From assembly GCA_015501075.1 (NCBI GenBank), contig JADNYJ010000353.1:1-33369 (forward strand): a stretch of DNA of 33,369 nucleotides, read 5' to 3'. Numbering within the stretch: position 1 is the first letter of the stretch; every line of letters begins with the position of its first letter. The translations under genes were made by a program, and so were the position numbers. The stretch comes from Gymnopilus junonius (taxonomy: Eukaryota > Basidiomycota > Agaricomycetes > Agaricales > Galerinaceae). The notes beneath the pieces were generated by a model. That model saw only the letters and a program-made list of their open reading frames with translations. It did not search any database and was not told where the DNA came from. This document shows, piece after piece, positions 22,451 through 32,001 of this stretch.

Positions 22451-24170
22451 TGGAAATTGGGCCGTATCGACTTCCATTCCAAACTACTTGACAACCTGGC
22501 TCTGACGTCATCCCATAGGCCAGCTCTGCTGCCTACACCTCCATTATTGGAACCTCCGACCCCTCTGCTTCCTCTGCCAACTCCTATGGTTACACCTCTG
22601 ACACCTCTGACCTCTGTAGCATCTTCTGATGCACCTCACATCTCGCTAATCAACACAGCTGCTTTCACAAGAGCATGCAAGTTACCTGGTGCTCAAAGTT
22701 TCACAGTTCACCTCTCTGATCCCACCATCTCTGCTCATGCCACTTCCATCTCTGATGAAGCACCTGATCTGTCTAGTATTCCTCCTGAATACCATGACTT
22801 TGTGGATGTCTTTAGTAAATCTAAAGCTGACACGCTCGCACCCCATCGACCTTACAACCTCAAGATCAATCTCGAACCTGGCACTTCCCCTCCTGTTGGA
22901 AATATGTACTCCCTTTCACAATCCGAACTTCAATCCCTCCAAGAATTTATCGATGAGCACCTCCGAATCGGTTTCATTCGACCTTCAACCTCTCCGCACG
23001 GGCTCCTGATCCTTTTCGTTCGCAAAAAGGATGGATCACTACGACTTTGCATTGACTTTAGAGGATTAAACAAGATCACGAAGAAAGACCGATATCCGCT
23101 TCCGCTCATCTCCGACCTCCTGTCCACTGCTGGTAAAGCATGCATCTATACGGCTATTGACCTCTGACATGCCTATCACCTAGTCCGCATAGCGGAAGGC
23201 GACGAATGGAAAACAGCATTCCAAACATGCTATGGATCATTTGAATGGAACGTTATGCCATTTGGACTGTCCAATGCACCTGCCGTTTTTCAACGCTTCA
23301 TGAACGACATACTAAGTGATTTATTAGATGTGTCTGTCATCGTTTACCTCGACGACATCCTGATCTACTCCGATGATCCTACCCAGCATAAGGAACACGT
23401 TCGCGAAGTCCTCCGACGTCTCCGACAACACGGTCTGTATGCCCGCTCTGACAAATGCAATTTCTCTACAAACACGGTTAATTACCTTGGATTCATTCTT
23501 TCACCAGAAGGCCTCAAGATGGATGAAAGCAAGATCAAGACTATCCAAGATTGGCCCGAACCCAAGAAGATTAAGGATGTTCAATCCTTCTTAGGTTTCG
23601 CAATTTCTACCGACGATTTATCTCCGACTACTCCGACATCATTGTTCCGCTCACCCGACTCACTAGGAAAGGAACCCCTTGGCAATTCAACGACGCTGCT
23701 CGAAAAGCCTTCAACAAGCTCAAGAAAGCGTTTACAACTGCTCCGATACTTACTCACTGGGTTCCCAACCATCCGATTATTGTGGAAACTGATGCTTCTG
23801 ACTACGCGCTTGGAGCGATCCTCTCCATCTGCACCTCCGACGATGAGATTCACCCTGTTGCGTTTCACTCACGTACTTTCACAGGTCCTGAAATCAACTA
23901 CGACACCCACGACAAAGAACTACTAGCAATCTTCGACGCGTTTAAAGTATGGCGACATTATCTGGAAGGCTCCGCTGCTCCGATCGACGTCGTCACCAAC
24001 CACAAGAATTTAACGTACTTTGCAACCACTAAAGTTCTTACTCGCGACAAGCCCGCTGGTCCGAATATCTCTGCCAATTCAACCTCGTCATCCGCTTCCC
24101 CCTGGACTCTCGGTACGAAACCTGACTCTTTAACTAGAGATGGGAGTCTATCCCAAAGGGGGAAATAGCG
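22451..24170 (+). pseudogene. Reverse transcriptase and RNase H of the younger chromovirus
   Basis: RT motifs are well kept: [60 protein letters not shown] and the catalytic [13 protein letters not shown] at 23165-23167 sits between TAIDL and HAYHLVRI, where Arg is expected. A one-base loss near 23602 moves into the RNase H frame ([26 protein letters not shown]). The third catalytic position reads VTNHKNL where VTDHKNL is expected. A further shift follows near 24050. Confidence 0.88.
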
Positions 24171-24173
24171 ACT

Positions 24174-25749
24174 ATGCAAGCATTAACCCAAGCAACTTCT
24201 GACCTATTTTCACCCAAGAACAACTCTCCGCATCCCTCCGTGCCACCCAACTCTTTGAACCCACCCTCCACGCAGTATCCCTCATGGACTCTGACCTACT
24301 CCAACAACATCCTCGCTGCGCTACCCTCCGACCCGGTTTACCTTGCTCACATGAAGGAACCAAAACCACACTGGTCCCTTGATCCAGATGGTTACCTCCG
24401 TCATGAATCACGCATCTATGTTCCTGATGCATCTGACCTCCGACTCCGCATCCTCCGACACAAGCATGATCATATCCTCGCCGGACACCCTGGACAAAAT
24501 AAGACGACTAGTCTTATCCTTCGTGAATACACCTGGCCCGGACTACGAGACTTCGTGAAGAAGTATTGCAAATCGTGTACGACATGTATGCATTCCAAAC
24601 CTCAATGACACAAACCCTACGGATTGCTCAAGCAGCTCCCGATCCCCGAACGTCCCTGGAATTCAATATCAATGGACTTTATCGAAATCCTTCCGACGTC
24701 CGACGGACACGACGCGATCCTAGTCATTGTTGACTGACTCACTAAGCAAGCTATATTCATTCCGACCACCTCCGCTTGCACCTCCGAAGACCTTGCCATG
24801 CTTTTCGTCATTCATGTGTTCTCCAAGCACGGCATCCCCGAACACGTCACCTCGACCGCGGACCTGAATTGTCTCCCCTTCTTCCGATCCTTAGGAAAAG
24901 CACTCGACATGAAACTCCATTTCACTTCCGGATACCATCCTGAAGGCAATGGCCAGACTGAACTACTAATCAGACACTAGAGCAATACCTCCGAATTTAT
25001 TGCAACTATCAGCAAGATAATTGGTCAAGTTATTACCTCTTGCAGAGTTTGCTTACAACAATGCTCCTAGTGCTACTACTGGCATTTCACCATTCTTCGC
25101 TAATAAAGGTTACCACCCTAACATGGCTATCCACCCCGAACGCGACCTCGCCTCCGCTCGCACTCATGATTTTGTTGTTGATCTAGACGAATTACACAAA
25201 GAACTCAAGAACGCTATCGCTGAATCACAAAAGCATTATCAAGTCTCCGCCGACCTCCGACGCACTCCGCCCCCCGACTTCCAAGTCGGACAGCAAGCAT
25301 TCGTCAAAGCAAAGTTCTTCCGCACCACACGTCCCTCCAAGAAACTCTCCGAAAAATATTACGGTCCTTTTGATATCATCGCCAAAGCCGGCACACACTC
25401 TTTTACTTTACGACTTCCTGACTCCATGCACGGTGTTCACCCCGTTTACCACGTTTCTATGCTGGAACCGTTTACTCCGAACGATATTCCGAATCGGACT
25501 CAATCTCCGCCTCCGCCTGTTGAAGTCGAAGGCGAAATCGAATATGAAATCGCTGAAGTCCTCGACTCCAAGCTTGATCAACGACGCAAGTGCAAACTAT
25601 TGTACTTGGTTCGCTGGTTAGGTTATGAAGGCACCGATGAAGAACAATCCTGGCTCCCAGCTACTGAACTCGAACACGCGCCGACCTCATCTCCGACTTT
25701 CACTCCGCTTACCCCGACAAACCCGGACCTCTTTCATCTCTCACTTAGC
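24174..25749 (+). pseudogene. Integrase and chromodomain of the younger chromovirus
   Basis: The zinc region (HDHILAGHPGQNKT, CKSCTTCMHSK) and core ([27 protein letters not shown]) are visible. TGA codons at 24606-24608 and near 24735 interrupt it. The segment holding the second catalytic Asp is scrambled (TSTADLNCLPFFRSLG). The chromodomain (EYEIAEVLDSK, YLVRWLGYEGTDEEQSWLPA) is near the C-terminus. A one-base loss near 25683 shifts the last residues; in the other frame the protein would stop at TAG near 25747. Confidence 0.85.
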
Positions 25750-25842
25750 TTACGATTCACCAAAAAACATCATTAACAAGAAAAGACAAGTATATAGAAA
25801 AAAGACAAGAAAAGAAAAAAAAATTAAAACACTACAAAATTA

Positions 25843-26913
25843 CTATCTACTGACGAGCGCGCTTTGCTGGGCCTCATACATCCTCATCCCTTCTAATCCT
25901 CCGTCATCCTCATCCTCATCCTCCTCCTCATCCTCCTCCGAATCCGATGACTCATCCCTTTTCCTCTTCAACACCTTGACCTCTCCCTCGCTATCACTCC
26001 TCGTTTCCGCATCCGACCCCTCGTCCTCCTGTTCACCCATCACCGCTCCGACTACCTCCTTCTCCGACTCCTCCGACTCCTCCGACTCGTCCACCTCAAC
26101 CTTCTTCCCCGCGTCTAAGGCCGCCACGACCCTCTCATACCTCTCGTTCAAATACTCCGCCTCCGCGTCGATTCCCTCCTGGTCCGACGGTACGTACTCC
26201 GACGCACTTGGCTCCGACGGTGCATATGGGGGATCTTGGATCCAGGACATGTCTTCCAACAAGTCCCGGATCTCCCTCAGGTATCGAGCAATGTGCTCGA
26301 TACCCGGCCCTTTCTGCGCCTCCGCCGTCGTCTTGGGCTTGGCTTTGCCGCCCCCGTCGCCTTGGCTGGTCGTACCTCCGACTCTGTCCGACCCTCCGAC
26401 CTCGCAGCTCCTCCGCGGTCTTGCAAGCTTTGCGCTGCACTCGGCAGCGGTTGCACGACGCCGCCTTGCTGGTACCCTCCCTAAAAACAAATCACAAGTC
26501 AAAAAAATAAATCATAACAAAGAAACATTAAATGGGACTTACCTTGGCCATAGGCACTCCGCCCCCGCCTGCACGCACCGGATGCAGACGACTCCGTCCA
26601 CCGCCTCATACACTCCGGCCGACTCCCGCGTCGCGACCACCTGCTGCTGTGCCGCAGCTGCCTTCTGCGCCTTTTTCTTCCCCTTCGCGGTTTTCCTCTG
26701 CTCCGCCTCTGCTGCCGCCTCTGCTTCGGCCGCCTTCCGTGCTTCTTCTGCTGCCCGTTCCGCCTCTGCACGCTCCTCTGCCTCCCGTCGCCTCTGCTCC
26801 ATCCGCTCCCGCTTCTGACGAAGCTCTTCCCTCTGGAGCGCGAGTTTCTGCTCCTGCGCTTCGAGGTCTTCGAGGTCTTCGAAATCCTCCGAGTCGGAAT
26901 CGGTGTGTGACAT
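25843..26913 (-). pseudogene. Antisense accessory gene of the younger chromovirus: coiled coil plus Cys clusters plus acidic tail
   Basis: Exon 1 runs from ATG 26913 to 26543. A 62-nt GT-AG intron (26542-26481) follows, and exon 2 runs from 26480. The start has an acidic Asp/Glu patch, then about 70 residues of Glu/Arg/Ala coiled coil, then two Cys clusters split by the intron (CIRCVQAGAEC in exon 1 and CNRCRVQRKAC in exon 2). This spacing suggests a small zinc-binding module. A one-base shift near 26390 separates the clusters from a long acidic Ser/Glu tail ending at 25843. Similar Cys-cluster proteins are, to my memory, common Agaricomycete hypothetical proteins. The gene lies wholly between pol and the 3' LTR, on the opposite strand, so it belongs to the element. 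Function unknown. Confidence 0.65.
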
Positions 26914-27029
26914 ATCGACGGGGGGAGGTAGGATGACAATATTGAAGAGAGGACCGAATGAAAATTTCACAGCAACCAAAACCAACCAGCACGTGACCAT
27001 TCCCACGCACAGGCCTCAAGGTTCGGCCT

Positions 27030-27042
27030 AAGGGGGAAATAC
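27030..27042 (+). other. Polypurine tract next to the 3' LTR
   Basis: The purine run AAGGGGGAAA stands three bases before the 3' LTR, where plus-strand DNA synthesis is primed in LTR retroelements. The same 11-mer AAGGGGGAAAT also occurs at 24156-24166 near the middle of the element. Confidence 0.75.
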
Positions 27043-27517
27043 TGTTATATACGCGCCTCCGACCAACTCCGATCTCCGACTATACGAACTCCGACCTCAT
27101 GATCCCCTCGAAGTACTACAAGTCCCGGAACACGTAGACACTTAGATTACACGTAGCTAGTCAACTCCGAGTAGAGCAGAGTAACTTACACGTCTGCCTG
27201 CTCACTAGTACACGTACGGTCTCCGCTTAGTTTCCTCCATAGTATAAAAACCTTAGAACTATTATTAGGTACCTTAGTTCGTATATTGTTCGTTAATCAA
27301 TCCACGCTCTCTACTCCGCTCTCTCGTTCCGATCCGACTCCGAAATTCGAGACAACGTCCAGACAACGGAGCGCAACACACACGTTGAAGCTGAAGTCTC
27401 AACCCTACGTCTACATACGTTACGCTAAGACCAACTCCGACACCGACGTACTCCGACGTAGCTCCGACGTGGATCTCCTCTGCCTACTCCGCCCTTCCTT
27501 TCGTCGAGAACTTAACA
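27043..27517 (+). repeat. 3' LTR of the younger chromovirus
   Basis: It is a direct copy of 20247-20720 with seven transitions and one extra G (27384). It ends CTTAACA and is followed at once by the 3' end of a minus-strand gene. Confidence 0.95.
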
Positions 27518-29205
27518 ACACTCATGTTGTTCATGAGCTGCTCACTTTCCTCTTCCCTCCTCTCCTGATTGTCCTTAAGCTGTTGCAATTCCTCTTCAGT
27601 TGGAATCACATAGTCCTTCAAGACAGCTCAGCCATACTTCTCCACCATCTCCTTCCAACTCAACCCCTTCCAGGCCAAAACATCCTTCCAAGAGCTGCAC
27701 AAATATGCTGGAGGCATTCCAATAAAAACACCATCCTTGATATAGTGAGCCTTATCCTCCACAGACAGCACATGGTTCCAGAAGTGAGGTGTGAAGTAGT
27801 CTATAGAGACTCTGTCTGGTAAAGGCTCACCTTTGAACCTAGAAGCACGAGGGGGATGAAGAACAACATGTTGTTGTTCTTGTCTATATGAGAAAATGGT
27901 CAAAATAGGCATGAAATATGCAAAACACTGAAGAGCACTCACTTCTTGTGCAAACCCCTCTTCCGCTGCTCCTTCCAGTTACGAGGATCAAGTAAATTGT
28001 GAAAAAATTTTGTGTATTTGTCAGACCGACCCTCCACCTTACCAATCTCATAGATGACCACCTCATCTGCTTCATCATCTGCTTCATCATCAGAGTGTGC
28101 TGCAGGCTCCTTCACAGACTGTATAAAGTCATTGTGGAAGGCCTCTGCAATGAGCTTATCAACCCGCTTCCTGGCAAGCTAAAAAGATTGTCAGCATGTC
28201 ATTGACAAAGAAAAAATCAGATCATGCCTCATTTCTATGCTTCACTGCATTTTCCCTTTCATGACTCATCTCAACAGCACCTGGCCATTTCACCTCCATC
28301 TTAGCAAGATCGCGGAGATAAGAAAACACAAAATTTCAATAGAATTTACGCATGAGCGCAAAGTCATGGACAACAGCAAGATTGATGCCCATATGCAAGT
28401 AGCCATGACCAGCTGCTACCTGCTCAAAAGTATTCAGTGCAATGTATTCATGAAGGAGATTGTACATGGAGTCAGGATCCTGGCTTAGGACATCCAGTGC
28501 CCAATGTGGAAGGCCAAAGGATGCAACAACCCGGAAGGCATACAGGAGAAGGGGTTCTGGGATCCGCCCAAGATTCACTGATATTTTGCTGTTTGGAGAA
28601 AAGGTAGCCTTGAGACTTGCAAGGCAGTCAGCAGCAGCAGCAATGTGTCCAAAGTTGTTGTTGAGGCTGTTATGGACTGAAGTCTGCACTTGATCTTCAG
28701 AGGTGAATCGGCTAGCATAGGCCTTCCGATCATCTTCCATTACAGCTAGCGGAGGTACATTCTGGTGCGGAAGGCACCAGAGTGCTCATATGTGGAGCTC
28801 AAGAGCATCCTGTGCAAACATTTCAAAATGAGTACCTCACATAGAAGCAAAAAACCATAGACATACCTTTGTTACCTTCGTTTCCCAGGGGACCTCCTTC
28901 TTTGTGAGGTGCCAATCACTCGCTTTCTTCTCCTTCTGTTTCTTTGCTTTCATAGCTGCTTTTGTATGTGGGGTCATCACCTGATCGAGGTGTGCCCTCT
29001 GTGGAGGGCACTCATCGTCATTGGGTTGTTGGCCACTAGTTTCTGACTGAGCACGAACTTCTGCGGATGTCGATGATTTGGCCTGTGCCGGCCCGGGGCA
29101 TGGTGAACATTTGCGTTTATTACCAGCCAGAGCAGCCAATGGCAAGGGTATGGGTGGAGGATCAGGAGGGGGTTCCATTGGCACATCTTCATTAAAGTTG
29201 GACAT
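27518..29205 (-). pseudogene. Four-exon gene of unknown function, killed by three TGA codons, 3' end cut by the LTR
   Basis: The start ATG is at 29205. Exons 29205-28867, 28809-28228, 28178-27943 and 27883-27518 join in phase. The protein has a Pro-rich, basic N-terminus, then helical regions (SLNNNFGHIAAAADCLASLK, VVASFGLPHWALDVLSQDPD, FVFSYLRDLAKMEV), an acidic patch (HSDDEADDEADEVV), and a Trp/Phe-rich end (SIDYFTPHFWNHVLS, WKGLSWKEMVEKYG). I recall similar Agaricomycete proteins, without a known function. TGA codons at 28786-28788, 28336-28338 and 27628-27630 fall where the frame otherwise continues unbroken and where Arg would fit. The second intron uses a GC donor (GCATGA), possibly a decayed GT. 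The reading frame runs into the LTR at 27517 without its own stop. Confidence 0.6.
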
Positions 29206-29510
29206 GGTGGGGGGGAAAGGAAGCAGAGGAGGAGATGAGAGGTGAAGATGTTGAGGTGTTGATGGGCGGCGACATGTGTCCAGTCCATAGTCGAGATTTT
29301 GGGGTTGTTTTGGGAGTTGCTGAGCTGTGTCGAGGTGACAATTGAAGGGGATCAACAGATCACATGACCGTGGTCAGAGCAGGAGGCGGACTAATGTGGC
29401 GAACAATGGCGCCACAACCAACGCATGGCCTTGGCTGAAAATACCAACCATCATTCAACTGACTCAGGAGTGGTTGAAAATCAACCGACTCGAAGTTTGC
29501 CTCCGGTGTA
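29206..29510. other. Upstream region of the minus-strand pseudogene
   Basis: I see no further gene. It should hold the promoter of the minus-strand gene that starts at 29205, but no TATA box stands out. Its right edge is the second MITE. Confidence 0.4.
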
Positions 29511-29855
29511 GCCTGGTCCTTGTTATGGTTGCGAAACCATGAGCCCTCAAAAATTCAGGGTTTAAAACTCCGCTAGGCAGGGGCCATCAATCAAATGGCA
29601 CATGATCGAGCCTTGGCTTCACTTGGCTCAAAAACCTCCTGAAGTTTGGTAATGTTAAGGACTTCTCCTCAAAAAATTTCAACTTGAATTTTAGCACAGG
29701 CAATAGATTTCCTCCTATTCTATGGATATAAAATTTTAAAATGGATTTTGGATGAGGGTGAGTGCCCACAGGGTTCGGACAAAAGGGCCTTCGGAGTTTC
29801 AAATTGCCCAAACTTTTGAGGGCTCACAGTATGGCAACCGGAACAAGGACCAGGC
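29511..29855. mobile_element. Second MITE, 345 bp with long terminal inverted repeats
   Basis: The left end starts GCCTGGTCCTTGTT and the right end is its complement (AACAAGGACCAGGC). The similarity continues inward through a block AGCCCTCAAAA, about 45 bp in all with a few mismatches. The interior is AT-rich and non-coding. I could not define a target-site duplication (GTA left, ATT right), so the superfamily is open. It sits between the accessory block and the host genes. Confidence 0.8.
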
Positions 29856-30456
29856 ATTATATCGGAGAATGTCAGTTTGCTACTTCTCTGATCATTTGAT
29901 CGACTGGTGAGCCAGGCTATCAATCTCCCCATGTTTTGAACTTTTGAGATGCGGAAATGCTCCTGTGCTGTCCACATCCACCTTTTGTTGGAATACCGGA
30001 ATTATACGAGCATGCGCAATGCAGTTCCATTTCACGGAGTAGGCTCCATTCTGCACATTAGGTACTTAATTAGGTTTTGTTATTGTTTTGGTAGAGTATA
30101 TAGGTACATCTTTTGTATGTAGTACTCATCCGTTTGCCTCACCCCCCCCACCATTTCCAAGGTCAAACGTACTGTCGTCAAAGCGTGTTGTTTATTTCAA
30201 CACCTTTCACTAAAACTTTTGTTATAGCCGTGTTTAGAACTCGAATCTATACCTACAGACACAACTATATGGTTTTTATAGTTGTGCTTAATATCTAATT
30301 GAATTTTCTTTACGACGATTTCAAACTCCCGATAAAGGATAGTATGCAAGTCACGAGCAATTGACATTCGGTTTATGTCACGTGTTGACAATTTGGACTG
30401 GATTTCATTTCTGAATCTGTTACGCGCATTTGACCTACTTTATACCATCCACCACG
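29856..30456. other. Intergenic region upstream of the bS16m gene
   Basis: It is AT-rich with no gene recognised. It changes from accessory sequence to host promoter sequence. A CACGTG box lies at 30379. Confidence 0.5.
30379..30384. promoter_or_regulatory. CACGTG E-box 73 bp upstream of the bS16m start
   Basis: The palindrome CACGTG within TGTCACGTGTTG is a typical bHLH (Cbf1-like) site and stands at promoter distance from the ATG at 30457. Binding is inferred from the motif alone. Confidence 0.4.
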
Positions 30457-30877
30457 ATGCCTATGCGAATTCGTATGGCTATGCATGGCCCTCGCCATCA
30501 AAAAATCTTTCACTTGGTTGCGATCAACAGCAAGCAACGGCGTAATGCCAGACCAGCAGAGCTTTTGGGTATATACGACCCACATGCAGCCGACGGTCGG
30601 GATGCACGAATAGTTAGATGGAGTGTCTCCAGAATTCATCACTGGCTGAACGTCGGTGCTCTGCCCAGTAAATCTGCCGTTAGGCTACTGGAACTTGTGA
30701 GTCCTTTCAATTGATTATTCTTGAGTTATTGTTATAACTCATGATTTCCAGGGAGGCATTCTCAAACCTGGTTCGCCATATCATCCAAAAGCCACACAGC
30801 CGAAGTACCCTGTAGTTGAGAAACAATCAACACTAGCAGATTCATCGGCGTCTCCACCATCCCCATCCACCACATAA
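30457..30877 (+). CDS. MRPS16: Mitochondrial small-subunit ribosomal protein bS16m
   Basis: Two exons (30457-30696 and 30752-30877) around a 55-nt intron give 121 residues. The N-terminus MPMRIRMAMHGPRHQKIFHL and the following AELLGIYDPH and RIHHWLNVGALPSKSAVRLL match the bacterial S16 fold, one of the assembly proteins of the small subunit. The length is slightly above the bacterial 80-90 residues because of a Ser/Pro-rich C-terminal extension. The protein starts directly on the S16 core; S16 N-termini are often import-competent by themselves. It converges on the acyl-CoA-binding gene with 159 bp between the stop codons. No lesions are seen. Confidence 0.93.
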
Positions 30878-31036
30878 CCTCTCAACAAGCGCAAACGGTT
30901 TTCTTTCCACGGCACTGCAAAGGGTGAAAGCAGCGTTTGACTGGACTGATATATATCCAGGGTGATGGTGTCCAAAATATTTACATCCTGCTATTTGTTC
31001 ATTGTTACTTTCTATATTACATATATATGGAGATAA

Positions 31037-31892
31037 TCAAGCAGACGATAGAAGAGCTTCGATTTCAGAGTGACCTGCCTCCTTCGACAACTCTAACGGA
31101 GAAAGGTCGTCGGGATCCTGGAAGGCGAACATTTTCAATGGAAATAATTACATCGATACAAGGGATTACCTTGATATTCCTATCAGCTCCCTGAGCCAGA
31201 AGAATCTTCACTATTTCAGTGTTTCCTCGATCACATGCAAGATGGATGGGCGCATATCCCTTGAGGCGAAATTCAGAAGAAGTGTCATAATTTGATGAAT
31301 CAGTCCTTACATATTCATCCAGCACATTGAGGTTTGTATCTGGGTTTTTATCCAGTAATGTGTTTAATCCAGGGACATCATTGGATAACGCAAGGCCGTG
31401 AATAGTTTTGTCGATGACCTCCGGTCCAGGTGCCATCGTACTAACTGCGTTTCCCATTCCACCGCTTCCGGCAGAGGGAGGAACTTCGTCCTTATCCCAG
31501 ATGTCGTCCTCAGCAGTGGAATTAGATTCGACATTGCCTTCGACAGCCGCTGAGGGCGTCCAGCCTAGACTGCAAGCCATTTCAAGATAGCTCTTTTCTG
31601 CGTCTTGGGGGTGTTCAAACTTTTTCCCCGCAGCACTCCATGCATCCCACTTGGCTCGACCTGTCATGTCAAATATTGAAGGACGAGAGGTGGATGGTAT
31701 CCTGGAACATGTCACGCATTTGAACGCTCCGTATAACTATCCATTTGGTCAGAACTCAGGAAAGAAGGTGGTAAGTCTGACGAAGACCTAGACCTCAAGC
31801 TTAACCACAGTAGAGACTTTAGTTAGAGATGGCGCAGACGCAAGATATGCAGCAGCATTTTGGAAATCCAAGGAGGGCTTGTGGTCGGACAT
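31037..31892 (-). CDS. Acyl-CoA-binding protein with ankyrin repeats (ACBD6-like)
   Basis: Three exons (31892-31794, 31736-31170, 31117-31037) join in phase and give 248 residues. The N-terminal ACBP domain shows LDFQNAAAYLASAP, KLELYGAFKC across the first splice, then RAKWDAWSAAGKKF and the closing YLEMACSLGW. An acidic, Ser-rich linker follows. Ankyrin repeats fill the C-terminal half (GYAPIHLACDRGNTEIVKIL, LAQGADRN), ending with SPLELSKEAGHSEIEALL. The arrangement matches ACBD6-type proteins, which bind long-chain acyl-CoA. The first intron has an unusual donor (GTCTAG) but keeps frame. The gene lies 109 bp beyond the stop of the succinyl-CoA ligase gene on the same strand. Confidence 0.93.
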
Positions 31893-32001
31893 CTATACCC
31901 AACTTAGCAAGATGAGAATGCCAATATATTGTCATCGAATAAGGTATCTAAATATGCTGTCCGCATTACGAGGTATTATATAAGCAATCGATATTCTATC
32001 T

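Larger units (their letters stand above)
20247..27517 (+). mobile_element. Younger LTR-complete Ty3/gypsy chromovirus with antisense accessory gene
   Basis: The two LTRs (474 and 475 bp) differ by seven transitions and one 1-bp indel. Between them lie a self-priming primer-binding site, gag, protease, RT, RNase H, integrase and chromodomain on the plus strand, then an antisense gene and a polypurine tract. The element is strongly CpG-rich, opposite to the older copy next to it. TGA codons and several single-base frame changes inactivate it as sequenced. The five bases left of the element (GTCAT) and right of it (ACACT) do not match, so a target-site duplication is missing. Confidence 0.93.

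Noticed and set aside
21990..25690. Programmed ribosomal frameshifting in the young chromovirus
   Set aside because: There are five or more frame changes in places without a slippery pattern, and they coincide with stops and mutated catalytic residues, so loss-of-function indels or read errors are more likely.
7442..29205. Reassignment of TGA as a sense codon, given many in-frame TGA
   Set aside because: The acyl-CoA-binding gene and the DUF6532-like gene both end at TGA in the expected place, and the host genes have no internal TGA. Decay of CGA explains the pattern.
29587..29977. Open frames across the second MITE
   Set aside because: They run through the inverted-repeat element and match no protein family.
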